IMG/VR virus record: IMGVR_UViG_3300027649_000002
Location: 1-31,457 of that record
Origin: a virus
Strand: one strand, 5' to 3'
Length of the DNA: 31,457 nucleotides
The notes beneath the pieces were generated by a model. That model ran no database searches, was not told where the DNA came from, and was given only the letters and a program-made list of their open reading frames with translations. Numbering within the stretch: the stretch's first letter is position 1; each line of letters starts with the position of its first letter. The position numbers and the translations under genes are program-made. Shown here in pieces: positions 12,169 through 20,744 of the stretch.

Positions 12169-12501
12169 TTATTTCAAAGCGTTAATAAATTGAATCAACC
12201 CGTTGGCAAGGTTCACCAGTTCAGTTGTTGCCGGCTGGTTGAAATCCATCTTTGCCATGACTGCCGCAATGGAAAAGGCGGATTGGTATTGCCCGTAAAG
12301 AATCGCAATGCGTTCGCGCTGGGCGGCGTTGACCTTTCCAGCGTTGAATTGCACCCGGTAAAATTCAAGCGCAAGCACCGTAGCCGATTGAACAGAGGCT
12401 AAGGACTTATAGCCGATCTGTTGCGGCGTGTTAGTTTTGCAGCCAGTCGTCATTGCCATTGGCATTACCGCAAGGGCTATGATTAGGAGAATGGTTTTCA
12501 T
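12169..12501 (-). CDS. Lipoprotein, possible outer-membrane spanin candidate, 110 aa
   Basis: Residues 1-21 (MKTILLIIALAVMPMAMTTG) end in TTGC, an acceptable lipobox with Cys21. The mature part is helical (SLASVQSATVLALEFYRVQF, AQRERIAILYGQYQSAF). Phage lipoproteins near holin genes are often outer spanin subunits, though this one is longer than Rz1-type peptides and is not Pro-rich, so a spanin role is weak. ATG 12501 overlaps the upstream TGA. Confidence 0.65.
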   Translation of the reverse strand: MKTILLIIALAVMPMAMTTGCKTNTPQQIGYKSLASVQSATVLALEFYRVQFNAGKVNAAQRERIAILYGQYQSAFSIAAVMAKMDFNQPATTELVNLANGLIQFINALK

Positions 12502-12821
12502 GGCTTCGGTGAGGTCGGAAACGGAGGGTTGGTGTTGCCGGATAATTTCCTTCCTTCGTTTGGCAGCTTAATAGCGGCGACTACCTTTAACATCTTTGCA
12601 GTCATCCGATACCAACGCTTACCAAAAACGCGTTCGTTAAGAAACTTTTGATCTTCAGGAATAAGGCTTTCAACGTAAGTCTGAATTCTGTCGTTAATGA
12701 ATCCAAACGAAAAAGAAAGAGCGGCTCGCCACGTGGTGTAGCACAAGGCCCAGCCGTAATCACCTTTGAGCGCGTCCAGCGTCCAACTTAGTTCGCTGGT
12801 TATTTGAGATGGTTCAATCAT
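12498..12821 (-). CDS. Hypothetical protein, 107 aa
   Basis: Begins MIEPSQITSELSWTLDALKG; the middle has a hydrophobic stretch (WALCYTTWRAALSFSFGF) too polar for a sure membrane span. The end is Pro-rich (NTNPPFPTSPKP), and the stop is coupled to the lipoprotein gene (ATGA). The pairing of this gene with a lipoprotein suggests a lysis- or envelope-related unit, but no family is recognised. Confidence 0.7.
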   Translation of the reverse strand: MIEPSQITSELSWTLDALKGDYGWALCYTTWRAALSFSFGFINDRIQTYVESLIPEDQKFLNERVFGKRWYRMTAKMLKVVAAIKLPNEGRKLSGNTNPPFPTSPKP

Positions 12822-12854
12822 ATCGGTTTTCTATTCGTTGAATTCTTTATGCGG

Positions 12855-12947
12855 TTAAGCATTGTCATCCTTCGCCACCGCGCACAAGAGCAGCACCACA
12901 AATCCAACGCAAGCCGCCAGACCGATAATGATGAGCAGAGCAGTCAT
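12855..12947 (-). CDS. 30-residue single-span membrane peptide
   Basis: Begins MTALLIIIGLAACVGFVVLL with a short acidic tail (KDDNA). Start ATG 12947 lies two bases after the stop of the holin-like gene. Residues 3-25 form one span. Such peptides can be antiholins or regulators, but the role is not known. It is shorter than usual annotation limits. Confidence 0.65.
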   Translation of the reverse strand: MTALLIIIGLAACVGFVVLLLCAVAKDDNA

Positions 12948-12949
12948 GA

Positions 12950-13123
12950 TTAGTTATTTTTCTTGAGCAAACGATAGAGGGTAATGCAACCGATGATTAC
13001 GCCAAGGGTCAGCGAGAACAGGCGCAAGCTGGTTTCAATGCCCGGCATAAACGAAACGGAGACGCCCGCAACCGAAGCTCCGAAGCCCACCGTGCCATTG
13101 ATGATGGTGTTGGTGTGGTTCAT
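12950..13123 (-). CDS. Holin-like protein with two membrane spans, 57 aa
   Basis: Two hydrophobic segments, about residues 7-27 (IINGTVGFGASVAGVSVSF) and 32-51 (LRLFSLTLGVIIGCITLY), are followed by a basic tail RLLKKNN. This fits a class II holin, which opens the inner membrane at lysis. ATG 13123 follows directly on the TAA of the upstream exported protein. Neighbouring membrane peptide and lipoprotein fit a lysis cassette, although the lysozyme-like gene is at 8.6 kb. Confidence 0.65.
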   Translation of the reverse strand: MNHTNTIINGTVGFGASVAGVSVSFMPGIETSLRLFSLTLGVIIGCITLYRLLKKNN

Positions 13124-13396
13124 TTAGTCCTCAACAATTTTCACGCGAACAGTTTCCATTACGCCGATGGTCACGTCGTTGGTGCCGTCGCGGGTCAGCA
13201 TCACGCGAATCAGTGTGGTGTTAAGTTTCTTGGAGTCAATGGCATCCCAAATCGCATTTAGTTGGTCGGTGCGGTTAGCGTTGAGTTTGACGTTGCGAAA
13301 AAATTCGCGGTGCATGGGTTGCCCAAAGTCTTGAGCAAAGGTGTAACCCGCGACGAGCGCGGCGAGGATTGACAAGTAGATGATGGGTTTTTTCAT
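13124..13396 (-). CDS. Small exported protein, 90 aa
   Basis: ATG 13396 (MKKPIIYLSILAALVAGYTF) gives a Sec signal peptide, cleaved near FAQ. The mature part (DFGQPMHREFFRNVKLNANR and onward) has no known domain. A start further upstream would need TTG inside the adhesin gene. It is the third consecutive gene here with a signal peptide, and ends directly before the holin-like gene. Confidence 0.75.
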   Translation of the reverse strand: MKKPIIYLSILAALVAGYTFAQDFGQPMHREFFRNVKLNANRTDQLNAIWDAIDSKKLNTTLIRVMLTRDGTNDVTIGVMETVRVKIVED

Positions 13397-13404
13397 AATG
13401 GTAT

Positions 13405-15339
13405 TTACGGCCAAGCGGTCATGGTGACCTTGTTAGTGGTGCGAGTGCCTGCGGAATTTTGGAGAACGATGCAAAGATTGGTTCCATCGCTCCACAGGTG
13501 GCCACCATGGCCACTCAACGAGGCCGGTGCGGTAAATGGATTAGAGGCTGGCAGGATAAATCCGTTTGTAGAAATTACAACTCCCGGAACGATCAGATTG
13601 TTTGTGGCCCGGCTGTTTCCAAGCGCATCCACTATTTCCAAGCTGGCTCCATTTCTTTTCAGTGCAGGAAAGTTTGTATTACTCGGGCCGAAAATAAGCC
13701 GACCAAACGTAGTGTTGTTAATATCGCGTATCTGAATTACCCCGACTTCTGCGGCTGGGGTAAGTGAAATCAATCCTCCAAGATTTCCTCCAAAGTAACT
13801 TGAATAGATGTTTGGCGCATTAACTATGAACGAAGCATTAAAAGTATGTGCTGAAACGGAACTCACTCCATTTACCGCTATATTGCCCGTTGTAATGATG
13901 GTTCCGTTTGTAATTTGCACCGTGTTAGCGGTAGTTCCAACAATGAGGTTGGTGACAACCAGCCGATCAGAATACATCTCCCCCAAATTAGTCAGGCCAC
14001 GGCTCATGCCGTTGGTGTTGGCAATGTAGTTAGTTCCTGACGAAGTAATTGTCCATGTCCCAGCGTTGTTGCTGGAGACGATAATGCCAAAGCCAGCACC
14101 GATGATGTTCGTTGCCGTATTGACCTGTGCCGAGAGGTTGGTGAGGGCCGCGCTGCCGAGTTGTTTGGTGCCAATGCTGTTGGTCAGCCCGGCCAATGCG
14201 GTCTGCTGCACGGCGTTGGTGATTTCGGCTTGCACAACCTGATTAGAAAGCGTGTTCAAATTCAAATTTGTCAGCCCAGAGCCGTTGCCGGTGATCGAGC
14301 CATTGCCGCCGAAAACAAAGACGTTTGAGGAGTTGCCGAGGCGAAATTGATTGGCGGCGGTGGCGAGAGAGTTGTATCCGATGGCCGCGCTATTGTCATA
14401 GCTCGCGTAAGCGTTGCCGCCCAACGCGGTGCCGTAGCCGCTGGCCACAGAGTAGTAGCCGACAGCGGTTCCAAAATTTCCCGTGGTGCTATCGTCGCCG
14501 CCCGATTCGGCACGAGCATTGTATCCTAATGCTAGGGAAAAATTTCCGCCCGCATACGAGGATAAGCCGAATTTTTGGCTGTTGGTGCCGATGTCACCTG
14601 GGCCAGACAAGGTGCCGCTGACGTTCACATTGGTCAAGACGGCACCCCGGATGGTGCCGTTGGTGAGGAGGCCGATGTTGCCGGAAATTTCCCGCGCACC
14701 TGAAATGACCGGGTTGATGTTTGTGCCCATGCGCTCGGTAATGTTGGTGAGCGTGCCGGTAACAATGGCGAGATTGTAGGCCGTGCCGTTGGTAATGTCC
14801 AGCTTGGTCACGGCGAGGTAATTGCTGGCCACCGCAGGCGATGTGCCGGTAACTACGGTTCCAGCGATGGTGACGCGTCCAGCGTTGGTGGTAAACACGA
14901 TGTTGGTGCCAGCCACGGAAGGGTAGCGTAAATCAGAGACGGTGATGGAATAGGATCGCGTCGAGCCTGAGTTGGTGGCGTAGTTACTGACGAAGGATGT
15001 CGCGTCGTAGTTGCTCGATCCGGTCGCCGTGGAAGGAATGGTTGAGGTGAACGTCGTGATGCTGCCCAAGGCGGTTGCAAGCTCCACGCGATAGCTGCCT
15101 TCCTGCATGTTGGTGACGATACACTGGCCCGCGAAAGTGTTGGTGTAAATCCTCGGCGTCTTCACCATGAAGAATGAGCCGATGGTTGCGTATTCAAGCG
15201 GCGTGATCTTGACCGGCTTGTTCGTCACGCTGTCAACTTGGTAACCGAAATCCAACCAGTTAAAAGTAACCGTGTTAGTCAACGGTGCGGCCTGCGCGGA
15301 GATCGCAAACGCGAGAAATAATGAGGTGAGAAATTTCAT
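13405..15339 (-). CDS. Exported trimeric-adhesin-like fibre protein with YadA-type head
   Basis: A 644-residue protein. Residues 1-17 (MKFLTSLFLAFAISAQA) form a Sec signal peptide with AQA cleavage. Residues 20-250 are Thr-, Asn- and Ser-rich. Residues 258-343 carry YadA head repeats (SLALGYNARA, TAVGYYSVASG, TALGGNAYAS, AAIGYNSLAT), which form a trimeric left-handed beta-roll in adhesins. Residues 350-359 are GNGSGLTNLN, a motif I link with Verrucomicrobiota surface proteins. No translocating beta-barrel anchor is visible at the C-terminus. It overlaps the 160-residue gene by four bases. It could be a tail fibre or an exported adhesin. Confidence 0.82.
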   Translation of the reverse strand: MKFLTSLFLAFAISAQAAPLTNTVTFNWLDFGYQVDSVTNKPVKITPLEYATIGSFFMVKTPRIYTNTFAGQCIVTNMQEGSYRVELATALGSITTFTSTIPSTATGSSNYDATSFVSNYATNSGSTRSYSITVSDLRYPSVAGTNIVFTTNAGRVTIAGTVVTGTSPAVASNYLAVTKLDITNGTAYNLAIVTGTLTNITERMGTNINPVISGAREISGNIGLLTNGTIRGAVLTNVNVSGTLSGPGDIGTNSQKFGLSSYAGGNFSLALGYNARAESGGDDSTTGNFGTAVGYYSVASGYGTALGGNAYASYDNSAAIGYNSLATAANQFRLGNSSNVFVFGGNGSITGNGSGLTNLNLNTLSNQVVQAEITNAVQQTALAGLTNSIGTKQLGSAALTNLSAQVNTATNIIGAGFGIIVSSNNAGTWTITSSGTNYIANTNGMSRGLTNLGEMYSDRLVVTNLIVGTTANTVQITNGTIITTGNIAVNGVSSVSAHTFNASFIVNAPNIYSSYFGGNLGGLISLTPAAEVGVIQIRDINNTTFGRLIFGPSNTNFPALKRNGASLEIVDALGNSRATNNLIVPGVVISTNGFILPASNPFTAPASLSGHGGHLWSDGTNLCIVLQNSAGTRTTNKVTMTAWP

Positions 15340-15818
15340 GGTGTGCCGAGAGCTTGGCCGATGGCCGTCCAGTAATTCGTGGTCAAATTGGTGATCGAGA
15401 TGCCGCCGACGAAATTGCTTTTCGTTATGCTATACACCGCTGCCACCGCTCCGGTTGACGAGCTGGTGAACGTCACGATTGGCGCGTTGCTGTAGGCGAC
15501 GGCGAAGGTGTTCGTAAATTGGCTGATGTTCTGATTTGTGAAGCTGCCGGACTGAATCCCGACGCTGGAACGGAAGCCGCTGGAGACGTTCGTGCTTGGC
15601 ACACGCAGGAGGATGTCGGTGCCTAGGATGATCTCGACGAGGTTGCTGGCCGTCCGCATCTGGTTGGTGTTCGCGGTCACCTTGAATGATACGAGGTTGG
15701 TTGACGCGCTGGTGACGCTGATCGGATAGCCGAACGGGCGCGTGGCGGCGTGAACGGAAGCGCAAAGAATAAGCAAACAAAAGGTGATGAATGTTCTCAT
15801 AATGTTTTGGAATGTCAT
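15336..15818 (-). CDS. Exported fibre-tip-like protein, 160 aa
   Basis: The N-terminus (MTFQNIMRTFITFCLLILCA...VHA) is a Sec signal peptide. The C-terminal 60 residues (FAVAYSNAPIVTFTSS, then VYSITKSNFVGG, then YWTAIGQA) match the layout of phage fibre-tip beta-domains that end with a WxAIG-type strand, similar to the gp53-like C-terminal domain. ATG 15818 overlaps the upstream TGA (ATGA). It is translated just before the YadA-type protein and may be its partner or chaperone. Confidence 0.75.
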   Translation of the reverse strand: MTFQNIMRTFITFCLLILCASVHAATRPFGYPISVTSASTNLVSFKVTANTNQMRTASNLVEIILGTDILLRVPSTNVSSGFRSSVGIQSGSFTNQNISQFTNTFAVAYSNAPIVTFTSSSTGAVAAVYSITKSNFVGGISITNLTTNYWTAIGQALGTP

Positions 15819-16084
15819 TGATTAGGTTGAATTATGCAAGCGGAAATTGCAGTCCAGCGCGGCGGCTTGTCGGGGCATTTAGAAGCAGGCTTGAACAATT
15901 TGACGCCGCCGCAGCCGCACACCTTGCACGACGACACGCGCCCGCCCGCAAGCTGGACGTGAGGACATTGCAAACACTGGCCCGCCCGGTAGTCGAGCGA
16001 TGGCGTCGGCACCGGATCGTTTCCATTTTCAATCCAGCGAAACGCGGCACGATTTGAACCGGCGGACATAAGCGGGTGGTTCAT
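15815..16084 (-). CDS. Cys-rich zinc-binding-like protein, 89 aa
   Basis: Residues 36-39 (CLQC) and 53-58 (CKVCGC) plus a later CPDKPPRW form a likely zinc ribbon. I have seen similar small proteins with a CGC and a CP-x-x-x-W ending in phage tail regions, but cannot name the family. ATG 16084 overlaps the upstream TGA. Role in tail assembly is inferred. Confidence 0.7.
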   Translation of the reverse strand: MNHPLMSAGSNRAAFRWIENGNDPVPTPSLDYRAGQCLQCPHVQLAGGRVSSCKVCGCGGVKLFKPASKCPDKPPRWTAISACIIQPNQ

Positions 16085-16761
16085 AAATAGGTTTCGTGAA
16101 AAATAAATGTTGGCGCGTCGCTGTTAATTGTCGGGCCAAAATAAGTGCCGGACAAATCCGTGCCAATCTTTTGCCACTCAAACGTCCCGGCTGCGACTAA
16201 ATTGGCTTGCACGTTTCGTGTTCCAGCCGTTGAGTTTGAGTAAATCAACCCATCATAGATTCCATCAGGATGATGATGCACCAGCCCGTATGTGACAAGG
16301 AGCGGTTTTGCCGGGTCGTCCGGTTGCCACTCAACTTCCAGCAGCCAGCATACGTCGTAAAGTGCTTCATCGTCGCACGCTTGCGGTTTTATTGTGAAAT
16401 AAAATTCTCCGCCGACGCCGCCGGTGATGGTCTCGTTTGCCGTGTATTTGGCATAGTAAGCACTAGCAGGGTCGCCGACGCTCATTGAGCCGCCAGCCGC
16501 AAATCCGCTGTCGATGAAATCCTGCATGACCGAATTCGGTAGAAGCTCAACCTCGTAGTCGTCGCCTTCCGACGTATAGCTAATCCACACAGAATCGGGG
16601 TTTGGCGGCGTCAAGCTGGATGGGAAATTGTAGGTCACATCATACTCATCCCAAGTTTGATTTGGGTAAGGCGTCAGTTCGAGTGACCAATTAACAGAGG
16701 GAATGCAACCAGTAGGAACACCACATGCCTGACTACAGCATTGAAGTCTCGGCAGGCTCAT
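16081..16761 (-). CDS. Tail/baseplate-region hypothetical protein, 226 aa
   Basis: Begins MSLPRLQCCSQACGVPTGCI, with five Cys in 20 residues, then a beta-rich acidic body with many Pro and Tyr (WISYTSEGDDYEVELLPNS; FYFTIKPQACDDEALYDVC). No family recognised. It lies between the 618-residue fibronectin-type protein and the fibre genes, with ATGA overlaps on both sides, so it is probably a virion tail-tip protein. Confidence 0.72.
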   Translation of the reverse strand: MSLPRLQCCSQACGVPTGCIPSVNWSLELTPYPNQTWDEYDVTYNFPSSLTPPNPDSVWISYTSEGDDYEVELLPNSVMQDFIDSGFAAGGSMSVGDPASAYYAKYTANETITGGVGGEFYFTIKPQACDDEALYDVCWLLEVEWQPDDPAKPLLVTYGLVHHHPDGIYDGLIYSNSTAGTRNVQANLVAAGTFEWQKIGTDLSGTYFGPTINSDAPTFIFHETYL

Positions 16762-18614
16762 AATGTCGGCTCGTCTGTCTCCTGTCTGCTCGGCAGGATT
16801 GCGTATTTCGTCACGTCGTCCACGCAGACGGCGTATTCACGCAGGCGCAACGCATCGGCCACGCTGGCGTTAATGTCGGCCCGCTGGAACTGGCGGACGT
16901 AGGCAATGGTGTTCTCGTCGTCGTCGTTGTAGGTGGGTAAGGCGTAAGCAACCTTGGTGTCAATCACGGCGATCAAATAGAATATGCTGGCCGGGCCTGC
17001 TCCAGGATCGGGCGTCATCGAGATTCCCGCGCTGATCGGTTCGCCCAGAGCGAAATCATCCCATCCGTCCGTCGTGGGATCGGTGCTGTGCCAGACCTCG
17101 GCATGAGTCACGCCCAAATTGTCGAACACAACCTCGATATAGACATAATAAATCTCGTTCTCTGGGACTTCAATTTCAGACGTTGCAAGGTTTGGCGCGT
17201 TAGCGGCGGTAAAGGCGTCGTCAGGATATGGGCATTCGTCGGTGTTCGCTGATGGCACCAAATTTGCGTAGCCGGCAGACACGAAGAATTTACGCCACGA
17301 TCCGGTGCCGGTCGGGTCTGGGGCGCCCCATGCTGTCCGCTCGGTTTTGGAGAGGGAATAGACTTTGAACGGGTAGCGGCCAACCCGCGCTGCTCCAGCC
17401 CGCGCCAATTGGGTAGCTGTAAAAGTAGCGTCGTCTCCGTTAGAATTTCCGGCACTACTTTCGCAGCAAACGCGGAAGTGGTAGGTTTGGCCAGGTTCAA
17501 GCGCGTCTATTAGCGAACCAACAGGTAGTTCAACGGTTAAAACTTCCCAGAACCGGAGCCCGTTAGGTAATTGAATGCGGGCTGTTTCGTGGCCGTAATC
17601 GTCGGTCAATCCGTATTGAAACCAGACGGTGGTGACAAGGTTTCCGCCGTCAACGGTTGCGTTGAGGATTGCGCTTGTTTGCGTTATTTCAGTTGCCGGT
17701 TGAGTTATGGCGAACGGCTCGTAATCGTCGTCCCCTTGGCGTCGAACTGGGCCGGGGCAATTGATGTCTGACCTTTGAAATTGACGGATGTCTAATCGGT
17801 TCACTTCGGAGTCGTCATCGTATGCTTCTCCACCGTCGAGTTCAGCAGCGGCAGCAGTCAACCATGCGGCGTGCGCGTCAATGACGGCCACAAGGAAATA
17901 GACGACGCCGGGCTGCGTTGGCTCAGTCATTGCCAGAGCCATGTCAGTCCCTCGGCTGGAGTCGTTACCGCCTGGGCCTCCGTAAAAATACCGAAACGAG
18001 AGCCAGCCGTGTGCGGTGCGTGGATCGGCTGAATGGAGCAACTCGGCAGAAATGCAGCTCTCCCCCTTCGGCATCCAATCTTGATCGCCAGCATTTGGAA
18101 TGCGGTCAAAAGTAGCGCGAATGTAAATGTAATACATCGAAACCGTTAAGGGGTCGGTTTGCTCTGGGATTTCGATTTCGCACAAGGACAATACCCCTCC
18201 AGTCAGCATATCGCCAAACTCACGATCCGGTTCATCTGGGTAAGGGTTGGGAGTTACATTTGGAACGACCGCACTTCCTGCCTCACCATGAATCCGAAAC
18301 AAATTTACGTAGCCTTCGCGCACAAACACCCTACGCCACGAGTGCGATCCAATCGACAATTGCGGCCCAGCATCTGTTGCAAGTTCGCTCCGCATTCCAT
18401 CGGAAATTGTAAAGACCTCAAGAGGATAACCCGTTTCTAAGATTTTGGTTGTCTTAGTTTTGGAAGTCAATTCAGCGTGCCATCCGGTTGTTCCTTCAAC
18501 GATGCGAATGTCTTTAGAGCTGCGCGGCGTGCGCTCGACCATGTTCCGAAAAATCTGACGGAACAAATTAGCTAAGTTCCCAACGGCTGACGGAATTTTG
18601 AACAGCGGCGTCAT
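16758..18614 (-). CDS. Tail-tip protein with fibronectin III domain between two duplicated modules
   Basis: A 618-residue acidic beta-rich protein. Residues 62-285 (YPLEVFTISDG, HSWRRVFVREGYVNL, YFLVAVID, RLDIRQFQRSDIN) and 412-582 (YPFKVYSLSKT, GSWRKFFVSAGYANL, FYLIAVID, AYVRQFQRADIN) are related copies of one unknown module. Between them, residues 300-401 have the fibronectin III pattern (ATVDGGNLVTTVWFQYG, then ALEPGQTYHFRV). Residues 586-610 form a short tail. The architecture suggests a tail-tip or receptor-contacting protein. No catalytic motif seen. It is in the usual place after tape measure for tip proteins. Confidence 0.8.
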   Translation of the reverse strand: MTPLFKIPSAVGNLANLFRQIFRNMVERTPRSSKDIRIVEGTTGWHAELTSKTKTTKILETGYPLEVFTISDGMRSELATDAGPQLSIGSHSWRRVFVREGYVNLFRIHGEAGSAVVPNVTPNPYPDEPDREFGDMLTGGVLSLCEIEIPEQTDPLTVSMYYIYIRATFDRIPNAGDQDWMPKGESCISAELLHSADPRTAHGWLSFRYFYGGPGGNDSSRGTDMALAMTEPTQPGVVYFLVAVIDAHAAWLTAAAAELDGGEAYDDDSEVNRLDIRQFQRSDINCPGPVRRQGDDDYEPFAITQPATEITQTSAILNATVDGGNLVTTVWFQYGLTDDYGHETARIQLPNGLRFWEVLTVELPVGSLIDALEPGQTYHFRVCCESSAGNSNGDDATFTATQLARAGAARVGRYPFKVYSLSKTERTAWGAPDPTGTGSWRKFFVSAGYANLVPSANTDECPYPDDAFTAANAPNLATSEIEVPENEIYYVYIEVVFDNLGVTHAEVWHSTDPTTDGWDDFALGEPISAGISMTPDPGAGPASIFYLIAVIDTKVAYALPTYNDDDENTIAYVRQFQRADINASVADALRLREYAVCVDDVTKYAILPSRQETDEPTL

Positions 18615-18615
18615 C

Positions 18616-19419
18616 TTATGTTATGTCGGCGGCGGCGTAATAGAGTTCCGCAAATTCGTCTGTGAACTGATATTCAATTGACCATTGCTGCCGCTGTCCG
18701 TAGGTAACAGAGTTGGCCGGATACTTTTGAAGCCACCAGCCAGTAGGCATTTCGTATTGGGCTGGAATACTTTCCCACTGTTTTAGCTCGGTTGTTGTAA
18801 ATATTTTTCCCACGTTGTAATAGAGGATGGGATAATAAGACGAGACCGGCAGAGTAATGGTTTTGCGAAACGTGACGCCATGATTAAGGAACGAATCTTT
18901 GGTGGCGATCCGGTCGTCAAAGAATTGCAAGCAATCGGCTGCATCGCCAAGTCCTGCAAGGTCGGCAATTTCACTAACTCTTCCCGTAGCGTTGGAATAG
19001 TCTGAGGCGTAAGATTTTGCAGGTTTTTCTTCAAGCTCTTTGATAAGATTCAAAATCATTGATGCCTTCTTTGCGCTAATTTTTGTAATGAACACCGGCG
19101 ACAAGCGCGAATCTTGCGTCATGTCTTGCCCGATCAATTCAATGACATGCGTAGTTGTTTCATCAGCCATTGTGCCGGTCAATGACCAGCGCGTGTTGTC
19201 GTCAATCGGCGACATCTCTAGCGAGTCATAGTAGCCGCTGGCCTTGAGTGATGCGAACTCCGCCGCGCACGCATCGTAAGCGTCAAGCGCACTGCCGCCG
19301 GTCACGCCAGAGAACACGCGACGATACATGCGCGTTTCACCCGTGGATTTGTTGTAGCTGCGCGATTCAAATACGGTGGGCGATGAAGTGGTGCCCCTGA
19401 CGATGGCATAGTTTGGCAT
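18616..19419 (-). CDS. Distal-tail-type hypothetical protein, 267 aa
   Basis: A 267-residue protein without a recognised domain; N-terminus MPNYAIVRGTTSSPTVFESR. It directly follows the tape measure gene in the transcript, the place normally held by the distal tail protein of siphophages. The C-terminal strands (QRQQWSIEYQFTDEFAELYY) look like a beta-sandwich. A distal tail or minor tail role is suggested only by position. Confidence 0.68.
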   Translation of the reverse strand: MPNYAIVRGTTSSPTVFESRSYNKSTGETRMYRRVFSGVTGGSALDAYDACAAEFASLKASGYYDSLEMSPIDDNTRWSLTGTMADETTTHVIELIGQDMTQDSRLSPVFITKISAKKASMILNLIKELEEKPAKSYASDYSNATGRVSEIADLAGLGDAADCLQFFDDRIATKDSFLNHGVTFRKTITLPVSSYYPILYYNVGKIFTTTELKQWESIPAQYEMPTGWWLQKYPANSVTYGQRQQWSIEYQFTDEFAELYYAAADIT

Positions 19420-19424
19420 AAAAT

Positions 19425-20744
19425 TTACTCAAATACTGTGGCTATATCAGCGCGTGGAACCGGATCGGCATCTCGCATGTTCTTAATTGTTTGAGTCAAT
19501 TCTTTCAATGCGTTGGTGTTCTGTTGCGTGTTGTAAATCATCGGGTTATAGGCTTGAACTCCGACGCCCAGATTGGCCTTAGCTGCCGAGTCAATGGAAA
19601 TTGGGCCGATGCCGCGAGTCGTCTGGGAATCAAGTCCGGATGCAATGCCGACGGCTTCCTTTTGCAGTTTGATGGATTCAAGGTCTCCTTTGGTCGTGCC
19701 TTTGGCGTTCTCGACTTTAGCCTGTTCTATTAGATCAAGAATTTCCTGCCGCTTTGCAATGTTCTGGTCAAGCGGGTCAAGCTGGGCAACGAGAGCGTTT
19801 TGAATTACCTTGTCAAGATCGGCTTGTGCATTTGCGACTTTGATGGGTCGCTCGTTAACAGGATATAGTTTCTCGGTTGATTTTTCTTCCGTGCCGGTCA
19901 TCCCAATGCCTCCGCCAACGTCGTATTTGTTTTTTTTGTCCGTGCCTTTTATTGCTCCGCCAACCACAGCGGTGAGTAATTCTGTGCCTAGATATTGTGG
20001 CCCAGCGGCAATAGTCGCCCCCAATGAGGTCCTTGAATTTATAGCTTTCTGCGCTGCTTTTACAAGTTCTGACATCACGCCGGCAATCGGTTCGGAGGCG
20101 ATGGAATGCCAACTGTTTTTCATTCGCTCAAAAGCCTTGTCCGCCTTGTCAATTTCGTTTTTCGACTCTTCGCTGATAAGCGGAATGGCTCGGCCTTCTC
20201 CAAGTTCTTTCAACCCCTGAATAAACTTGCCGCCGCTTTTGCCAAATAGCTCCTGCATGTCTGACATCATGGCGGGGTTCACATTCATGTCCTTCATGGC
20301 AACTCCAATTTTCTTCATCAGATCGAAGTTGGTGACGCTGGCATTGTTTAGGTCGTCCATTGAAACGCCGTATCTATTAAAAGCAGCAAGCTTGTCGTCA
20401 TCCCCAACAAACGCGCTATTTCGCGCCGAAGCCATTTTCATTAAAGCTGCTTCTGCGTCACCGGCTTCCAGCCCGAACATTTTGAACGCCTGAATCAATC
20501 GCTGCGTTTCTTCAAACGTCGTGTTCTGACGGTCGGCAAAATCGTCAATGGCAAGAGCCGCTTTGGCCACGTCCAGAATCAGCGTCTTGAAAGCCTGAAT
20601 TGAAACGTAGCTAGCCGCCAATGATTTCAGATCGCCGGAAATCTTGCCGGTCAAGCGGTTCATCGTTTTGCCAACGCGCCCCGCCGCCCGCTCAAATCCG
20701 GTTGAGTCGCCGTCAATTACGATCTTTGTTCCGAGCGTGCTCAT
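19425..20744 (-). CDS. Short tail tape measure protein
   Basis: A 439-residue protein. Residues 1-60 (TKIVIDGDSTGFERAAGRVG, KISGDLKSLAASY) match the N-terminal pattern of lambda-like tape measures. Helical coiled regions follow (FEETQRLIQAFKMFGLEAGD; KADKAFERMKNSW), with a hydrophobic segment around 240-265. Tape measures set tail length at about 0.15 nm per residue, so the tail would be short, near 65 nm. ATG overlaps the upstream TGA by four bases. Confidence 0.85.
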   Translation of the reverse strand: MSTLGTKIVIDGDSTGFERAAGRVGKTMNRLTGKISGDLKSLAASYVSIQAFKTLILDVAKAALAIDDFADRQNTTFEETQRLIQAFKMFGLEAGDAEAALMKMASARNSAFVGDDDKLAAFNRYGVSMDDLNNASVTNFDLMKKIGVAMKDMNVNPAMMSDMQELFGKSGGKFIQGLKELGEGRAIPLISEESKNEIDKADKAFERMKNSWHSIASEPIAGVMSELVKAAQKAINSRTSLGATIAAGPQYLGTELLTAVVGGAIKGTDKKNKYDVGGGIGMTGTEEKSTEKLYPVNERPIKVANAQADLDKVIQNALVAQLDPLDQNIAKRQEILDLIEQAKVENAKGTTKGDLESIKLQKEAVGIASGLDSQTTRGIGPISIDSAAKANLGVGVQAYNPMIYNTQQNTNALKELTQTIKNMRDADPVPRADIATVFE

